A DNA stretch of 64,000 nt, from contig NZ_CP044545.1 of NCBI RefSeq assembly GCF_008935075.1, positions 3,351,587 to 3,415,586 on the forward strand, given 5' to 3'. Source of the stretch: Pradoshia sp. D12. Its GTDB lineage: Bacteria > Bacillota > Bacilli > Bacillales > Pradoshiaceae. The position numbers were made by a program, and so were the translations under genes. Positions 18,179-26,707 of the stretch are shown piece after piece; positions within the stretch are counted from its first letter, which is position 1; each line of letters opens with the position of its first letter. Below the pieces are notes generated by a model, which was not told the origin of the DNA, did no database searches, and saw only the letters and a program-made list of their open reading frames with translations.

Positions 18179-18950
18179 TATATCCAATACATACCGGTGC
18201 TTGGTCATATGGGTCGATGATGATTCTGGCTTCTATTTGAAATACGGTTTTTAGTACTTCTTGGTTAATGATTTCGGTTGGTGTGCCGGATTTGATTATA
18301 CTGCCGTCTTTCATGGCTATGATATGGTCTGAGTATCTGGAGGCATGGTTAATATCATGAAGAACCATTACAATTGTACTTTTTTCTTGGCGATTGAGTT
18401 CCTGAATAATTTGCAATACATCCAGCTGGTGGGCCATATCCAAGTATGTTGTGGGCTCGTCTAAGAGGATGATATCTGTTTTCTGAGCTAGGGCCATGGC
18501 TAGCCAAACCTTTTGTCTTTGCCCACCAGATAAGCTTGCGATGCTTCGGTTTCGGAAAGGGGATGTTTTAGTTATATCCATTGCCCATTCAATGATTTCC
18601 ATATCTTCATTCGTCATTATTTTATTATTTTTACGATGTGGATAACGTCCATAGGATACCAATTCCTCCACACCCAACAAGCCCGGTGCAACCGGGCTTT
18701 GCGGCAGCATAGAAAGCCGTCTGGCAATCTCCTTCGTTGAAATCGTGTTCATATCTTGCTCTTGCAAAAATACCTTCCCTTGCTTTTGTTTCAGTATACG
18801 TCCCATTGTTTTTAATAAAGTAGATTTTCCACAACCGTTCGGTCCAATAATAGTCGTTATTTTTCCTTTAGTAATGTCTAAGTTTAAATTTTGAAACACG
18901 GTCTTTTTTTCATAACAGGCCTCAAGATTTTCTGTACGCAGAATACTCAT
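18144..18950 (-). CDS. Iron-siderophore ABC transporter ATPase (FecE/YusV-like)
   Basis: A 268-residue cytosolic ATPase starting at 18950, after 'ggggggatatttg'. Walker A is GPNGCGKST (36-44), the signature is SLSGGQRQKVWLAMAL, Walker B is IILLDEPTTYLD, and the H-loop is VLHDINHASR. It is the FecE/FepC type that powers ferric-siderophore import. It is the last gene of feuA-feuB-feuC-ATPase and should pair with the two permeases. B. subtilis feuABC lacks its own ATPase and borrows YusV; here an ATPase is in the operon. The last roughly 12 residues (AEATGQLRQA and neighbours) are encoded by the dispersed repeat, so the natural C-terminus has probably been replaced. Confidence 0.88.
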   Translation of the reverse strand: MSILRTENLEACYEKKTVFQNLNLDITKGKITTIIGPNGCGKSTLLKTMGRILKQKQGKVFLQEQDMNTISTKEIARRLSMLPQSPVAPGLLGVEELVSYGRYPHRKNNKIMTNEDMEIIEWAMDITKTSPFRNRSIASLSGGQRQKVWLAMALAQKTDIILLDEPTTYLDMAHQLDVLQIIQELNRQEKSTIVMVLHDINHASRYSDHIIAMKDGSIIKSGTPTEIINQEVLKTVFQIEARIIIDPYDQAPVCIGYSAEATGQLRQA

Positions 18951-18966
18951 ATCAAATATCCCCCCT

Positions 18967-19989
18967 TTATGCTTTCGCCTTTTTGAGTAAATACAAGAAG
19001 AATGGTACCCCAATAATGGATACGATAATACCAACTGGCAGTTCAGCAGGGGCAATGATTGTTTTGGCAATATAATCAGAAGAGACTACCAACAGCGCAC
19101 CGATTGCTGCACTCACAGGGATAACAAATCTATTTTGAACACCAACAAGATAGCGCGATATATGCGGCGCCATTAAGCCAATAAATCCAATACTGCCTGA
19201 TACTGATACACAAGCGCTTATTAAGCCGATACTGCTGAGAAGTAAGATTGATTTTTCTTTATTAATGGCTATACCTAAACTGATAGCGCTACTATCCTCT
19301 AATTGGAGCAAATCAAGTATATAGGCCTTTTTTAGAATGATCGGTATACATATAAACAGCCAGGGGGCCATGGCAAGTATGTAAAGCCAATTGGCATCAT
19401 AAATGCTGCCTGTGATCCACACAACTGCCATTTCAAAATCAGTTGCTTTCATTTTCAGCGACAAATATAAGGAAACGGCACCAAAAGCTGAACCAATCGC
19501 TATTCCAGTCAAGATGAGTCGTTCTACATCAAGGGAACCATTTTTCCATGAAAAGGCGAATATAATTAAGGCCGCCAGCAATCCTCCAACGAGACCAAAT
19601 AAGGGCATAGCCATAATGGAGAGCCATGTCATTCCTTGAAATACGCTATGAAAGAAAAACATAAATAAAACTACAGCCGTACCAGCACCGGCATTAATAC
19701 CAAGTATTCCTGGATCGGCCAAGCCATTCTTCGTCACTCCCTGAATCACAGCACCGGCTATTCCAAGCCCAATCCCAACCAGACAGCCAATCAGAATCCT
19801 CGGTAACCTAAAATCAAAGATGACCAAATCGTGTTCCGGATTTACGTCTATTCGAGCTAATGTCTTTATTACATCGATAACAGACAATTGAAAGGTTCCG
19901 GCCATCAAGCTATAAACGATGACTGCTGTAATAGCGAGTACAATCAGCCATAATGTTATGTAATATCTTAGTTTTGAAACTTTATGCAA
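18967..19989 (-). CDS. feuC: Fe-siderophore permease FeuC
   Basis: A 340-residue FecCD/BtuC-type permease with about nine or ten membrane helices. Family marks are FRLPRILIGCLVGIGLGIAG (55-74), the GLADPGILGINAGAG turn, and the coupling region GLMAPHISRYLVG. The C-terminal ELPVGIIVSIIGVPFFLYLL is also typical. It forms a heterodimer with FeuB to pass ferri-siderophore through the membrane. Its start overlaps the feuB stop by eight bases, and the ATPase follows after 16 bases. In B. subtilis FeuBC imports Fe-bacillibactin and Fe-enterobactin; the same ligands are inferred here. Confidence 0.88.
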   Translation of the reverse strand: MHKVSKLRYYITLWLIVLAITAVIVYSLMAGTFQLSVIDVIKTLARIDVNPEHDLVIFDFRLPRILIGCLVGIGLGIAGAVIQGVTKNGLADPGILGINAGAGTAVVLFMFFFHSVFQGMTWLSIMAMPLFGLVGGLLAALIIFAFSWKNGSLDVERLILTGIAIGSAFGAVSLYLSLKMKATDFEMAVVWITGSIYDANWLYILAMAPWLFICIPIILKKAYILDLLQLEDSSAISLGIAINKEKSILLLSSIGLISACVSVSGSIGFIGLMAPHISRYLVGVQNRFVIPVSAAIGALLVVSSDYIAKTIIAPAELPVGIIVSIIGVPFFLYLLKKAKA

Positions 19990-20986
19990 GGCCTCTTCCT
20001 CCTTTTGTTCTGATTAAATAGAGGAAGAATGGTACACCAATCAATGCAGTCACAACGCCAATCGGTGTTTCAAAGGGATAATTAATAAACCTGCTTAAAA
20101 CGTCACATAAACCAAGAAATACAGCCCCGAGTATGCCTGCACAAGGAATTATCCATTTATAATCAACGCCGACAAGCATACGGCTAATGTGCGGAATGAT
20201 TAAGCCTACGAAACCAACTTTTCCTACTAATGCAATTGCCGTACCCGTTAAACAAATAACAGACAGAATACAAATTACTTTGACTAATCCGGTACGCTGG
20301 CCCAGGCTGATTGAAACTTCTTCACCAAGAGAAAGAATCGTTACGGATTTGGAAACTAGTAAGGCAAGGAAGATTCCAACTATTCCAATTGGTACAGCCA
20401 GTCCAAGGAGCTCTGAATCTATTTGATGCAATCTCGCATTATACCAAAAACTAATATTCTGGGAGACTTGGTAATAGGAGGCCAATGCTTGAGACAGGCT
20501 GCTCAGAAACGTCCCAATTACAGTACCTATAATTGCCAAACGAACAGGTGATAAACCATTGGGAAGCATAGAGCCAAATCCATAAACAATTCCTGCACCG
20601 AGCGCTGAACCAACCATTGACAACAAAATCATTTCAATAGATGTCATATTCGGTAGGAAAATCATTGATACAGTAATGATAAAAGCTGAACCGTCTGCCA
20701 CCCCCATAATGGAAGGGGATGCAAGATAGTTTCTTGTCATCCCCTGCATTAGTGCACCTGATATGGCAAGGAAAGCTCCAACAAGAAGTGCGCCTATTGC
20801 TCTCGGTAAACGGGATGTCATAATAATGGCATGGTCTACATTACCGGCATCATAATGAAAAAGGGCATTCCAAATCGTTATATAATCTATATTTTTGGCT
20901 CCATAAAAAACGGATAACAGGATGATAAGGAGTATAAGAATGGGTGCCGCACATATTATCAATAAAGGTAATTCCCTCTTATCCAT
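19982..20986 (-). CDS. feuB: Fe-siderophore permease FeuB
   Basis: A 334-residue FecCD-type permease, equal in length to B. subtilis FeuB. SRLPRAIGALLVGAFLAISG (58-77), MQGMTRNYLASPSIMGVADG and the ATPase-coupling segment GLIIPHISRMLVG are clear. The end is TPIGVVTALIGVPFFLYLIR. The ATG at 20986 is 12 bases beyond the feuA stop, so it lies within the operon. Its partner is FeuC and its solute-binding protein is FeuA. It is expected to be induced under iron limitation through the Fur box upstream of feuA. Confidence 0.88.
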   Translation of the reverse strand: MDKRELPLLIICAAPILILLIILLSVFYGAKNIDYITIWNALFHYDAGNVDHAIIMTSRLPRAIGALLVGAFLAISGALMQGMTRNYLASPSIMGVADGSAFIITVSMIFLPNMTSIEMILLSMVGSALGAGIVYGFGSMLPNGLSPVRLAIIGTVIGTFLSSLSQALASYYQVSQNISFWYNARLHQIDSELLGLAVPIGIVGIFLALLVSKSVTILSLGEEVSISLGQRTGLVKVICILSVICLTGTAIALVGKVGFVGLIIPHISRMLVGVDYKWIIPCAGILGAVFLGLCDVLSRFINYPFETPIGVVTALIGVPFFLYLIRTKGGRGLA

Positions 20987-20998
20987 ACACCTTCAACC

Positions 20999-21979
20999 TT
21001 ACTCAGTCAAAGAGCTGGTTGCAGCTTCGAGGAAAGCCGTCTTACTCCATGCCGTACCGCCCTGGGCAAGAGGATCCACAGTATTAACGAATACTTTTTC
21101 GTTTTTAGCAGCATTCATACTTTTCCAAATTGGATTAGCTTCTAGTTCTTCTAATGCTTTCGGTTTATCAGCATTTTCACTTTCTTCGAATTGAAGGAAC
21201 ACATAATCCGGATTCACTTCCGCAAGCTTTTCCATTGAGATAACTTCCTGTGCCTTCGCAGATTTTACCACTTCCGGTACCTCAAGTCCTAAATCATTGT
21301 ATAGAACTGGGTTAAGGTACATACTTTCCGGATACACATAGACATTGCCTCCTCGGATACGAAATACCATTGCCTTTTTCCCTTTCAGAGATTCACCCAA
21401 TTGTTCTTTTGCTTCCTCAGCATCTTTCTTATAACCAGAAATAATCATATCTGCTTCAGTTTCTTTACCTGTCAAATGAGCCATTAAATTTAAGTTATCT
21501 TCCCAATTTGTTGAGATATGGGAGTATGGGAATGTTGGTGCAACCTTCGTTAATTGTTCAGTAACATTCTCCTTCGCTTTGGAAGTCCAAAGGATTACAT
21601 CAGGCTTTAATCCAAGTAACGTTTCATAATTTGGCTGTGTTTTTTCCCCTATCGACTTGGCACCAGCCAAATCTTCAGCCAAATAAGCAGGTAGTTCTCC
21701 GGCAATTGTAATAGCGCCTACAGGCTTAACTCCTAAAATTGCTGCATCCTCCATGGATTCAAGACTCGCTGTAGCAATCTTTTTCACTTCAGAAGGTACC
21801 GTATATTCTTTATCTAGGTATGTAATCGTTTGAGTTTTATCTTCTGATTTCTTGCTTTCATTAGCTTGAACTTTATTGTCGGATTGTTTTATTTGTGTCT
21901 CCGTACCATTGCATGCTGCCAAACCAAGGCAAATCATTGCGGATAAACCCACTATTAATAAATTCTTTTTAATACTCAT
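20999..21979 (-). CDS. feuA: Fe-bacillibactin-type solute-binding lipoprotein FeuA
   Basis: A 326-residue lipoprotein: signal peptide, lipobox LGLAAC with C23, a short polar linker, then two lobes of a class III (FhuD/BtuF-like) binding fold. Very FeuA-like segments are HISTNWEDNLNLMAHLTGKE, IRGGNVYVYPE and VDPLAQGGTAWSKT near the C-terminus. It captures ferric catecholate siderophore outside the membrane and hands it to FeuBC. 'gaggaagagga' precedes the ATG. A perfect Fur box lies 103-117 bases upstream, shared with the divergent esterase gene. The neighbouring esterase supports a trilactone catecholate ligand. Confidence 0.9.
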   Translation of the reverse strand: MSIKKNLLIVGLSAMICLGLAACNGTETQIKQSDNKVQANESKKSEDKTQTITYLDKEYTVPSEVKKIATASLESMEDAAILGVKPVGAITIAGELPAYLAEDLAGAKSIGEKTQPNYETLLGLKPDVILWTSKAKENVTEQLTKVAPTFPYSHISTNWEDNLNLMAHLTGKETEADMIISGYKKDAEEAKEQLGESLKGKKAMVFRIRGGNVYVYPESMYLNPVLYNDLGLEVPEVVKSAKAQEVISMEKLAEVNPDYVFLQFEESENADKPKALEELEANPIWKSMNAAKNEKVFVNTVDPLAQGGTAWSKTAFLEAATSSLTE

Positions 21980-22074
21980 TTTCCTCTTCCTCCATCTAAT
22001 CTTTTTTCTATGTACTCGCTTTCACTCTAACTTAACTATTGTTTTTCCTACCCCCATATTTATCGCAGAAAGTA

Positions 22075-22104
22075 TTGAAAATGATAATCATTATCAAGTA
22101 TTAT
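22075..22104. promoter_or_regulatory. Fur box within the besA promoter, shared with feuA
   Basis: TGATAATCATTATCA at 22082-22096 is a perfect 7-1-7 Fur box. On the plus strand it sits inside the 18-base spacer between a -35 TTGAAA (22075-22080) and a -10 TATTAT (22099-22104), so bound Fe-Fur would block besA directly. The box also lies just upstream of feuA on the other strand. Iron-repressed divergent transcription is the inference. Confidence 0.9.
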
Positions 22105-22217
22105 ATAAAATATATACTAACAAACTGGAATTTTCAATTAATTTTATGTAAATTTTTGAATGATTTATACTTAATTTGTCAAATAATCTTTTGAATCAAA
22201 TGAAAAGAGGTCAATAA

Positions 22218-23069
22218 ATGAGAGAGACACCCAAAAAAAATCCTATGGAAGACAGCTTGCCTTGGCAGCAAAATATTTCTTTACCCAATACCTGGGAAAT
22301 AGATATGTACAATCAGAAACAGGACCGGTTTTATCGTATTTTTATTTACAAGCCGGATACTGTTCCTCCTCCTGAAGGATACCCGGTTATCTATGCGTTG
22401 GATGCAAACTCTGTATTTGGCACCTTTGTTGATGCAATGCGTGTGCAGATGAGAAAGCCGGAAAAAACTGGCGTGTATCCAGCGATTATTGTTGGAATTG
22501 GTTATCACACAGATCAGCCATTCTCTCCTTACCGTGTCTATGATTTTACTAGGGCAATATCAAAAGAGGATTTACCGCCGCACCCAGCAGGCTTGGAATG
22601 GCCGTCTCATGGCGGAGCTGAATCTTTCATTACATTTATTAAAGAGAAAGTTAAACCTGAAATTGAGCGCCATCTGCCGGTCAATATAGACAAACAAACA
22701 CTATTTGGCCATTCACTAGGCGGATTATTTGTTTTACAAACTCTTTTTTCAGAGCCAGATACTTTTCATACATACATTGCAGGAAGCCCCTCTATTCATT
22801 GGGATATACAGTTTTTTAGAAGTGAGAAAGAAGCATTCATCCATAAGGTAAAGCAATCTCAACGGCAAATAAAGATTTTGGTCGGGGTAGGCGAGCTGGA
22901 AAAGCTACACTTTAGCGGAATGAATAAAAATGCTGCTGAAATTTCCGAAGAACTTAATCAATTGCATCAATACGGTATTCACATACAGTTCAGAGAGTTT
23001 ACAGAGGAAAGTCATGTATCGGTATTATTACCACTTATTAATCGTGCAATTAAACTGGGGAGTATATAA
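22218..23069 (+). CDS. besA: Ferri-bacillibactin esterase-like alpha/beta hydrolase (BesA/YuiI)
   Basis: A 283-residue cytosolic esterase of the Fes/IroE/BesA class (esterase D-like). The nucleophile elbow is TLFGHSLGGLF with S166. A late His in EESHVSVLLPL is the likely catalytic base. The N-terminal IFIYKPDTVPPPEGYPVIYA strand region fits the family. No signal peptide is seen. The enzyme hydrolyses the trilactone backbone of imported ferri-bacillibactin or enterobactin so that iron can be released. It diverges from feuABC under a shared Fur box, joining uptake and processing in one locus. The ATG at 22218 follows 'gaaaagaggtc'. Confidence 0.87.
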   Translation: MRETPKKNPMEDSLPWQQNISLPNTWEIDMYNQKQDRFYRIFIYKPDTVPPPEGYPVIYALDANSVFGTFVDAMRVQMRKPEKTGVYPAIIVGIGYHTDQPFSPYRVYDFTRAISKEDLPPHPAGLEWPSHGGAESFITFIKEKVKPEIERHLPVNIDKQTLFGHSLGGLFVLQTLFSEPDTFHTYIAGSPSIHWDIQFFRSEKEAFIHKVKQSQRQIKILVGVGELEKLHFSGMNKNAAEISEELNQLHQYGIHIQFREFTEESHVSVLLPLINRAIKLGSI

Positions 23070-23103
23070 AAAAGCTATATAGCGAACACCGAATTTAAAT
23101 CAT

Positions 23104-23129
23104 AAAAAAACCGCCCATGAGGAACGGTA
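23104..23129 (-). terminator. Terminator of yuiC
   Basis: On the minus strand 'accgttcctcatgggcggt' is followed by 'ttttttta', about 20 bases past the yuiC stop. Confidence 0.75.
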
Positions 23130-23148
23130 AAGGAAGAAAAATATTTCA

Positions 23149-23811
23149 CTACTTGTTATTAATAATTTGATTTCTAAATACTTGCAAGCTCTCTGTTTCA
23201 TTCAAAGCTTTTAGCTCAGGTTCAGTCAGCTTGCCTGTTCCCATACTGACTACATACACCTTCAGCTGCTTTTTCCCCCATTTCTGATATACATCGTCCA
23301 CGGTATCGTAATAAAGATCTATTTTATTCCCCTTTATGGCTGAACCTGTATCAGCAACCACTCCATACCCATAGGATGGGATAAAAAGAATGGTCCCAAT
23401 TGGAAAGACACTTGTGTCCGCTGCAATCGTTGAATATAAGTCACGTTTTACCCTAACACCGGAATAGGTGATTCCGTAGCTGGGATGGTTTGGATTTTTC
23501 CCAGTTGACTCGTATCCTGCTGTATAACCTGTAGCAATCACTTCTTTAGCCGGGTATTTATTCCAATTATCATTTTCTTCCAGCGTGGACGCTGATTTTA
23601 TTTGTTTAACAGAGGAAGTTGTGTCATAGCTTGATAACGATATTTGCTCTTTGGGCTTAGGATTTTCCCTTACTATTTTAGAATGTATATGGCGAAAAAC
23701 AGGAAACTCATGAACACTAATTCCTGTAAAATATGAAAGGGTTACAACGGTAGCCAGTAAGAATAAAAAAACGAGTGAAATTGCTCTGATAAATTTAAAA
23801 GTATGGTCCAT
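23149..23811 (-). CDS. yuiC: 3D-domain muralytic protein (YuiC, stationary-phase survival-like)
   Basis: A 220-residue protein from ATG 23811, preceded by 'aaaggagaaat'. Residues 4-30 are a signal anchor ([20 protein letters not shown]). The C-terminal half is a 3D domain with a double-psi barrel, showing [27 protein letters not shown] and the aspartates of KIDLYYDT. B. subtilis YuiC has this architecture and cleaves peptidoglycan in the manner of lytic transglycosylases; it is a minimal relative of Rpf/MltA proteins. It should act on the wall outside the membrane. It is monocistronic with its own terminator. Confidence 0.85.
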   Translation of the reverse strand: MDHTFKFIRAISLVFLFLLATVVTLSYFTGISVHEFPVFRHIHSKIVRENPKPKEQISLSSYDTTSSVKQIKSASTLEENDNWNKYPAKEVIATGYTAGYESTGKNPNHPSYGITYSGVRVKRDLYSTIAADTSVFPIGTILFIPSYGYGVVADTGSAIKGNKIDLYYDTVDDVYQKWGKKQLKVYVVSMGTGKLTEPELKALNETESLQVFRNQIINNK

Positions 23812-23897
23812 GTGACGATTTCTCCTTTCACACAAACCATTTTTCCCAATACCAGATTATCTATTCGTTTTTCAGAACTATCTATATTTTTTCAAAT

Positions 23898-23930
23898 AAA
23901 AAACCCTTTAACGATTGCTCGAAAAGGGTT
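23898..23930 (-). terminator. Terminator overlapping the yuiB stop
   Basis: On the minus strand 'aacccttttcgag...aaagggtt' is followed by 'ttttatt'. The stem begins in the yuiB stop codon. Confidence 0.75.
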
Positions 23931-24252
23931 AAAACATTCTGTATCCCATGGTACGAAGTATTCTTATAACGATACCTGAAACAATCGACCCTGCTAAACC
24001 TGCGGCTAGAATAATTGCATCTGCAGAGGCAAGATTGAATAAATGCTCTTTTAATGATTGAAAGCTAGAAGATGGATTTACAAAGTACTCCGTTAACTTA
24101 ACACTGTTAATAAAATATAATGCTGCCAAAGGATAAATAACGGCCATAATCCATGTCTTTCTAAATAACATATTTAAAATAAAGCCCAATCCGAAAAAAA
24201 GAATAAAGAACAATACAACTGATATAATTACAACCGGAATTGACATGCCCAT
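23929..24252 (-). CDS. yuiB: YuiB-like membrane protein
   Basis: A 107-residue integral membrane protein of unknown function, similar in size to B. subtilis YuiB. Three hydrophobic segments are visible: about 5-28 (VVIISVVLFFILFFGLGFIL), 33-52 and 78-98 (DAIILAAGLAGSIVSGIVI). The start at 24252 follows 'aagggggag'. It lies next to yuiA and yuiC, as in B. subtilis. The hydrophilic loop between segments two and three carries SSSFQSLKEHLF. I know no biochemical role. Confidence 0.7.
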   Translation of the reverse strand: MGMSIPVVIISVVLFFILFFGLGFILNMLFRKTWIMAVIYPLAALYFINSVKLTEYFVNPSSSFQSLKEHLFNLASADAIILAAGLAGSIVSGIVIRILRTMGYRMF

Positions 24253-24339
24253 TCTCTATAACTCCCCCTTAGTCGTACAAAAGTAAGTTTATAGGATGGA
24301 ATAATTTTCGTCAATTGGGTTGTTTTTGAAAAATAACAT

Positions 24340-24462
24340 TTATTTAGTGTTTTTTGTTTTACCACTTCCTCCGCAACATGAGCATGTTTCAGATCCTCCA
24401 AGCAATAATTGAAAATATCCCTTTCCATAGCAATACGGGCACTGATAGGCTTTTTGATTCAT
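24340..24462 (-). CDS. yuiA: YuiA-like small zinc-ribbon protein
   Basis: I start this at ATG 24462, after an 'aggggttgatc' site, giving 40 residues. It contains two DnaJ-type CxxCxGxG-like motifs: CPYCYGKG at about 8-15 and CSCCGGSG at about 27-34. Together they should bind one Zn2+. The rest is short, with a basic C-terminus (KTKNTK). It resembles B. subtilis YuiA, a small protein of unknown function related to the anti-TRAP/DnaJ cysteine-rich fold. It lies just upstream of yuiB. Confidence 0.65.
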   Translation of the reverse strand: MNQKAYQCPYCYGKGYFQLLLGGSETCSCCGGSGKTKNTK

Positions 24463-24598
24463 AATATGATCAACCCCTAATTTAATTGAATTTTCTGATA
24501 ATATAACAGAAAATTTGGTAAATGAAAAGCACCCCAAAAGACTCAGTAATTTAATGTAAGCGTATACAAGTTAAATTTCCTTTTAAATACTCCCTTAT

Positions 24599-24638
24599 AC
24601 ACCGCTTATAAATTATATAAATAATTTATAAGCGGTGT
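24599..24638. repeat. Perfect 18-base inverted repeat over the Nudix gene 3' end
   Basis: Bases 24599-24616 are the exact reverse complement of 24621-24638, around a four-base loop. The stop codon of the Nudix gene and its last codons lie inside. There is no T tract on the minus-strand side, so it is not a classical terminator; it may protect the 3' end or be a small mobile-type repeat. Confidence 0.7.
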
Positions 24639-25095
24639 ATTGAAAGACATCCCCAGGATTGATTCCTTCAAGCGGTTTCTTATGAAGGGATGCATGCTTT
24701 TCATTTAACTCCGTCAATAACAATGAACTGTCCGGATCCTTTTTAATTGTCTCCTGGTCCATAAAAGCGACATCCAATAATTCAGTTTTTTGTATCGAAA
24801 TCTCTCCGGAAATTGGTTCCAATAAAAACAGCAGCATATTATCACTGATTTCATTACGTATAACACCTGTTCTAAGGCCAAATAATCCAATGATTTTCGT
24901 CTCAATCCCCGTCTCTTCTTTAATCTCTCTAACCACTGCTTCATCTGCTGTTTCTCCCGGCTGTACAAAACCTGCCGGCAATGACCATTTCCCTTTTAAA
25001 CCGCCATAAGACTTCTTCACAACAAGCCATCTGCCATCCTTTGTTACGACCAATCCTGCTACACCTAACCAGACATATTTGCTTCTTTCTAACAT
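24613..25095 (-). CDS. Nudix hydrolase
   Basis: The product has 160 residues. The full Nudix box GX5EX7REUXEEXGU is at 42-64, reading GFVQPGETADEAVVREIKEE then TGI, with the Mg2+-binding glutamates present. An N-terminal strand region (VWLGVAGLVVTKDGRWLVVKK) precedes it. Such enzymes hydrolyse nucleoside diphosphates linked to other groups; the exact substrate (ADP-ribose, NAD-type, 8-oxo-dGTP) cannot be read from the sequence. It is monocistronic between yuiA and yumB. Its last codons form one arm of a perfect 18-base inverted repeat. Confidence 0.88.
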   Translation of the reverse strand: MLERSKYVWLGVAGLVVTKDGRWLVVKKSYGGLKGKWSLPAGFVQPGETADEAVVREIKEETGIETKIIGLFGLRTGVIRNEISDNMLLFLLEPISGEISIQKTELLDVAFMDQETIKKDPDSSLLLTELNEKHASLHKKPLEGINPGDVFQYTAYKLFI

Positions 25096-25133
25096 ATGAG
25101 CACCTTTTCCTAGATTTTTTTAATTATCTATAC

Positions 25134-25166
25134 AAAAAGCTGTCTCGAGTATAATCGGACAGCTTT
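25134..25166 (-). terminator. Terminator of yumB
   Basis: On the minus strand 'aaagctgtccgattatact' and 'gagacagcttttt' form a stem ending in a T run, 25 bases beyond the yumB stop. Confidence 0.75.
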
Positions 25167-25190
25167 CTTTCGAAGTATATTATACCTTTA

Positions 25191-26399
25191 TTAGATTAAT
25201 TTAAATTTACCCTTTTTCATGAGAAGCGGCAAGCCACCCATCATGTATAAGGCACGATTATCAATGATTTTTTTCATCGCAGCTGCTTTTGTACCTTTTA
25301 ATTTTTTGCCAAAAACGACTCCAATAGCATCATCATCCCCAAGTGAACATACAGTGCCTTTTGGTTCAAATACGAAATCTTTCATTTTCTCTCCTCGAAT
25401 AAGGGCAGCAATATTTTCAGAGCAAACTTCTGCCTGCTGCATAGAAATTTGAGCTGTTGGTGGGTAAGGACGATTAATCTCTTCATTAATGATTAACGCA
25501 CAATCTCCAATGACAAAAACATTTTCAAGACCGGGCGCCTGCAAAGTAGGCTCTACTTTCACACGGCCTCGCATCGCCTCAATACCTGACTTTTCAATGA
25601 TACTGCTTCCTCTGACACCCGCAGCCCAGATAACTGTACCGGCTTTTATTAATTCTGTATCGTCTTCGCCTTTTCCGACAAGAATTCCCTCTTCCGTGCA
25701 GCCTTTGACTGGTGTGCCAATCATAAACTCAACACCTTTTTTCTCCAATCGTGCAACAGCATATTGTACAAGCTCCGGATCAAAGCCTGGCAATGCTGTA
25801 GGTGCTGCTTCTACACAAATAATACGCGCTTTATTAGGATCAACATCATATTCTTCACAAAGAGCTGGCATACGATTAGCAAGCTCTCCAATAAATTCAA
25901 TACCTGTAAATCCAGCACCGCCTACTATAATAGTCAGTCTTTCTTCCTTTTTATCCGTTTGGTATTGGGAGAACTGATAATCAATATGTTCACGAATATG
26001 ACGTGCTTTATTCACACTGGAAATACTGAATGCATATTCCTTTAATCCTTCAATACCAAATGTTTCAGATTCAGCACCTAAAGCAACTACTAAATAATCA
26101 TATGAAACAGTACCATTCTCGCAAACTATCACTTTCTCATCTTTTTTTATTTCTACAACGGTATCTTCAATCATGGCTACCTTATTACGATCGATGATAC
26201 TGCTAATATCATAACGTACTTTATTGTGATGTATGGTACCCGCTGACGCTTCATGCAGCCAAGTTGTTTCATAATGATAACGATGCTTATTAATTAGTGT
26301 AATTTCAGCTTCATTCACATTAATTTTATTTTGCAAACGCTTAGCTGTTAACAATCCGCCATAACCGGCTCCTAGAATAACAATTTGAGGCTTTTTCAC
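25191..26399 (-). CDS. yumB: Type II NADH dehydrogenase-like protein (YumB)
   Basis: I chose GTG 26399, preceded by 'aaggtggacg', giving 402 residues; B. subtilis YumB is of similar length. It is a two-dinucleotide-binding flavoprotein. The FAD site is [17 protein letters not shown], and the NADH site is [19 protein letters not shown] (about 155-175). [14 protein letters not shown] is the second FAD motif, and a hydrophobic C-terminus is expected to dock on the membrane. NDH-2 enzymes pass electrons from NADH to menaquinone without pumping protons. It diverges from yumC, with an inverted repeat between them that may be an operator. Confidence 0.88.
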   Translation of the reverse strand: MKKPQIVILGAGYGGLLTAKRLQNKINVNEAEITLINKHRYHYETTWLHEASAGTIHHNKVRYDISSIIDRNKVAMIEDTVVEIKKDEKVIVCENGTVSYDYLVVALGAESETFGIEGLKEYAFSISSVNKARHIREHIDYQFSQYQTDKKEERLTIIVGGAGFTGIEFIGELANRMPALCEEYDVDPNKARIICVEAAPTALPGFDPELVQYAVARLEKKGVEFMIGTPVKGCTEEGILVGKGEDDTELIKAGTVIWAAGVRGSSIIEKSGIEAMRGRVKVEPTLQAPGLENVFVIGDCALIINEEINRPYPPTAQISMQQAEVCSENIAALIRGEKMKDFVFEPKGTVCSLGDDDAIGVVFGKKLKGTKAAAMKKIIDNRALYMMGGLPLLMKKGKFKLI

Positions 26400-26447
26400 T
26401 AGTATCACGTCCACCTTTTTTATATGATATAAAAATTCAAACATCTT

Positions 26448-26470
26448 GTGATATCATTCACGTATATCAC
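26448..26470. promoter_or_regulatory. Inverted repeat upstream of yumB
   Basis: GTGATAT (26448-26454) and ATATCAC (26464-26470) are exact complements with nine bases between. A 'tatcacgtc' word also occurs at 26403-26411 and 26465-26473. The position just upstream of the yumB start suits an operator. It only partly resembles a Rex site, so no regulator is named. Confidence 0.4.
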
Positions 26471-26707
26471 GTCAAAAATGTCACAAAATATTAACATTTC
26501 GCTATAGATTACTATATTCTCTTTTGGTTATTTTTTCAAGCACTGGATATAAAAAGGATAAAAAAATAAGTAACGGTATTACCTTTGACTTTTTTGAATA
26601 TTTACTCTTATTATCTTTATATACACACATATCCTTTAGAGGAACGTTATACCAAGATATATGGTACTATTTATTAAAGATTTATTTACAATATAGGGGG
26701 TAATCAA

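Noticed and set aside
24599-24638. The perfect palindrome as a normal terminator
   Set aside because: No T tract follows the stem on the Nudix coding strand, so it is listed as an inverted repeat instead.
25219-25977. Long plus-strand frames opposite yumB
   Set aside because: They mirror a clearly coding minus-strand gene and have no ribosome sites or recognisable protein features; the same applies to frames opposite thrC, hom and the suf genes.
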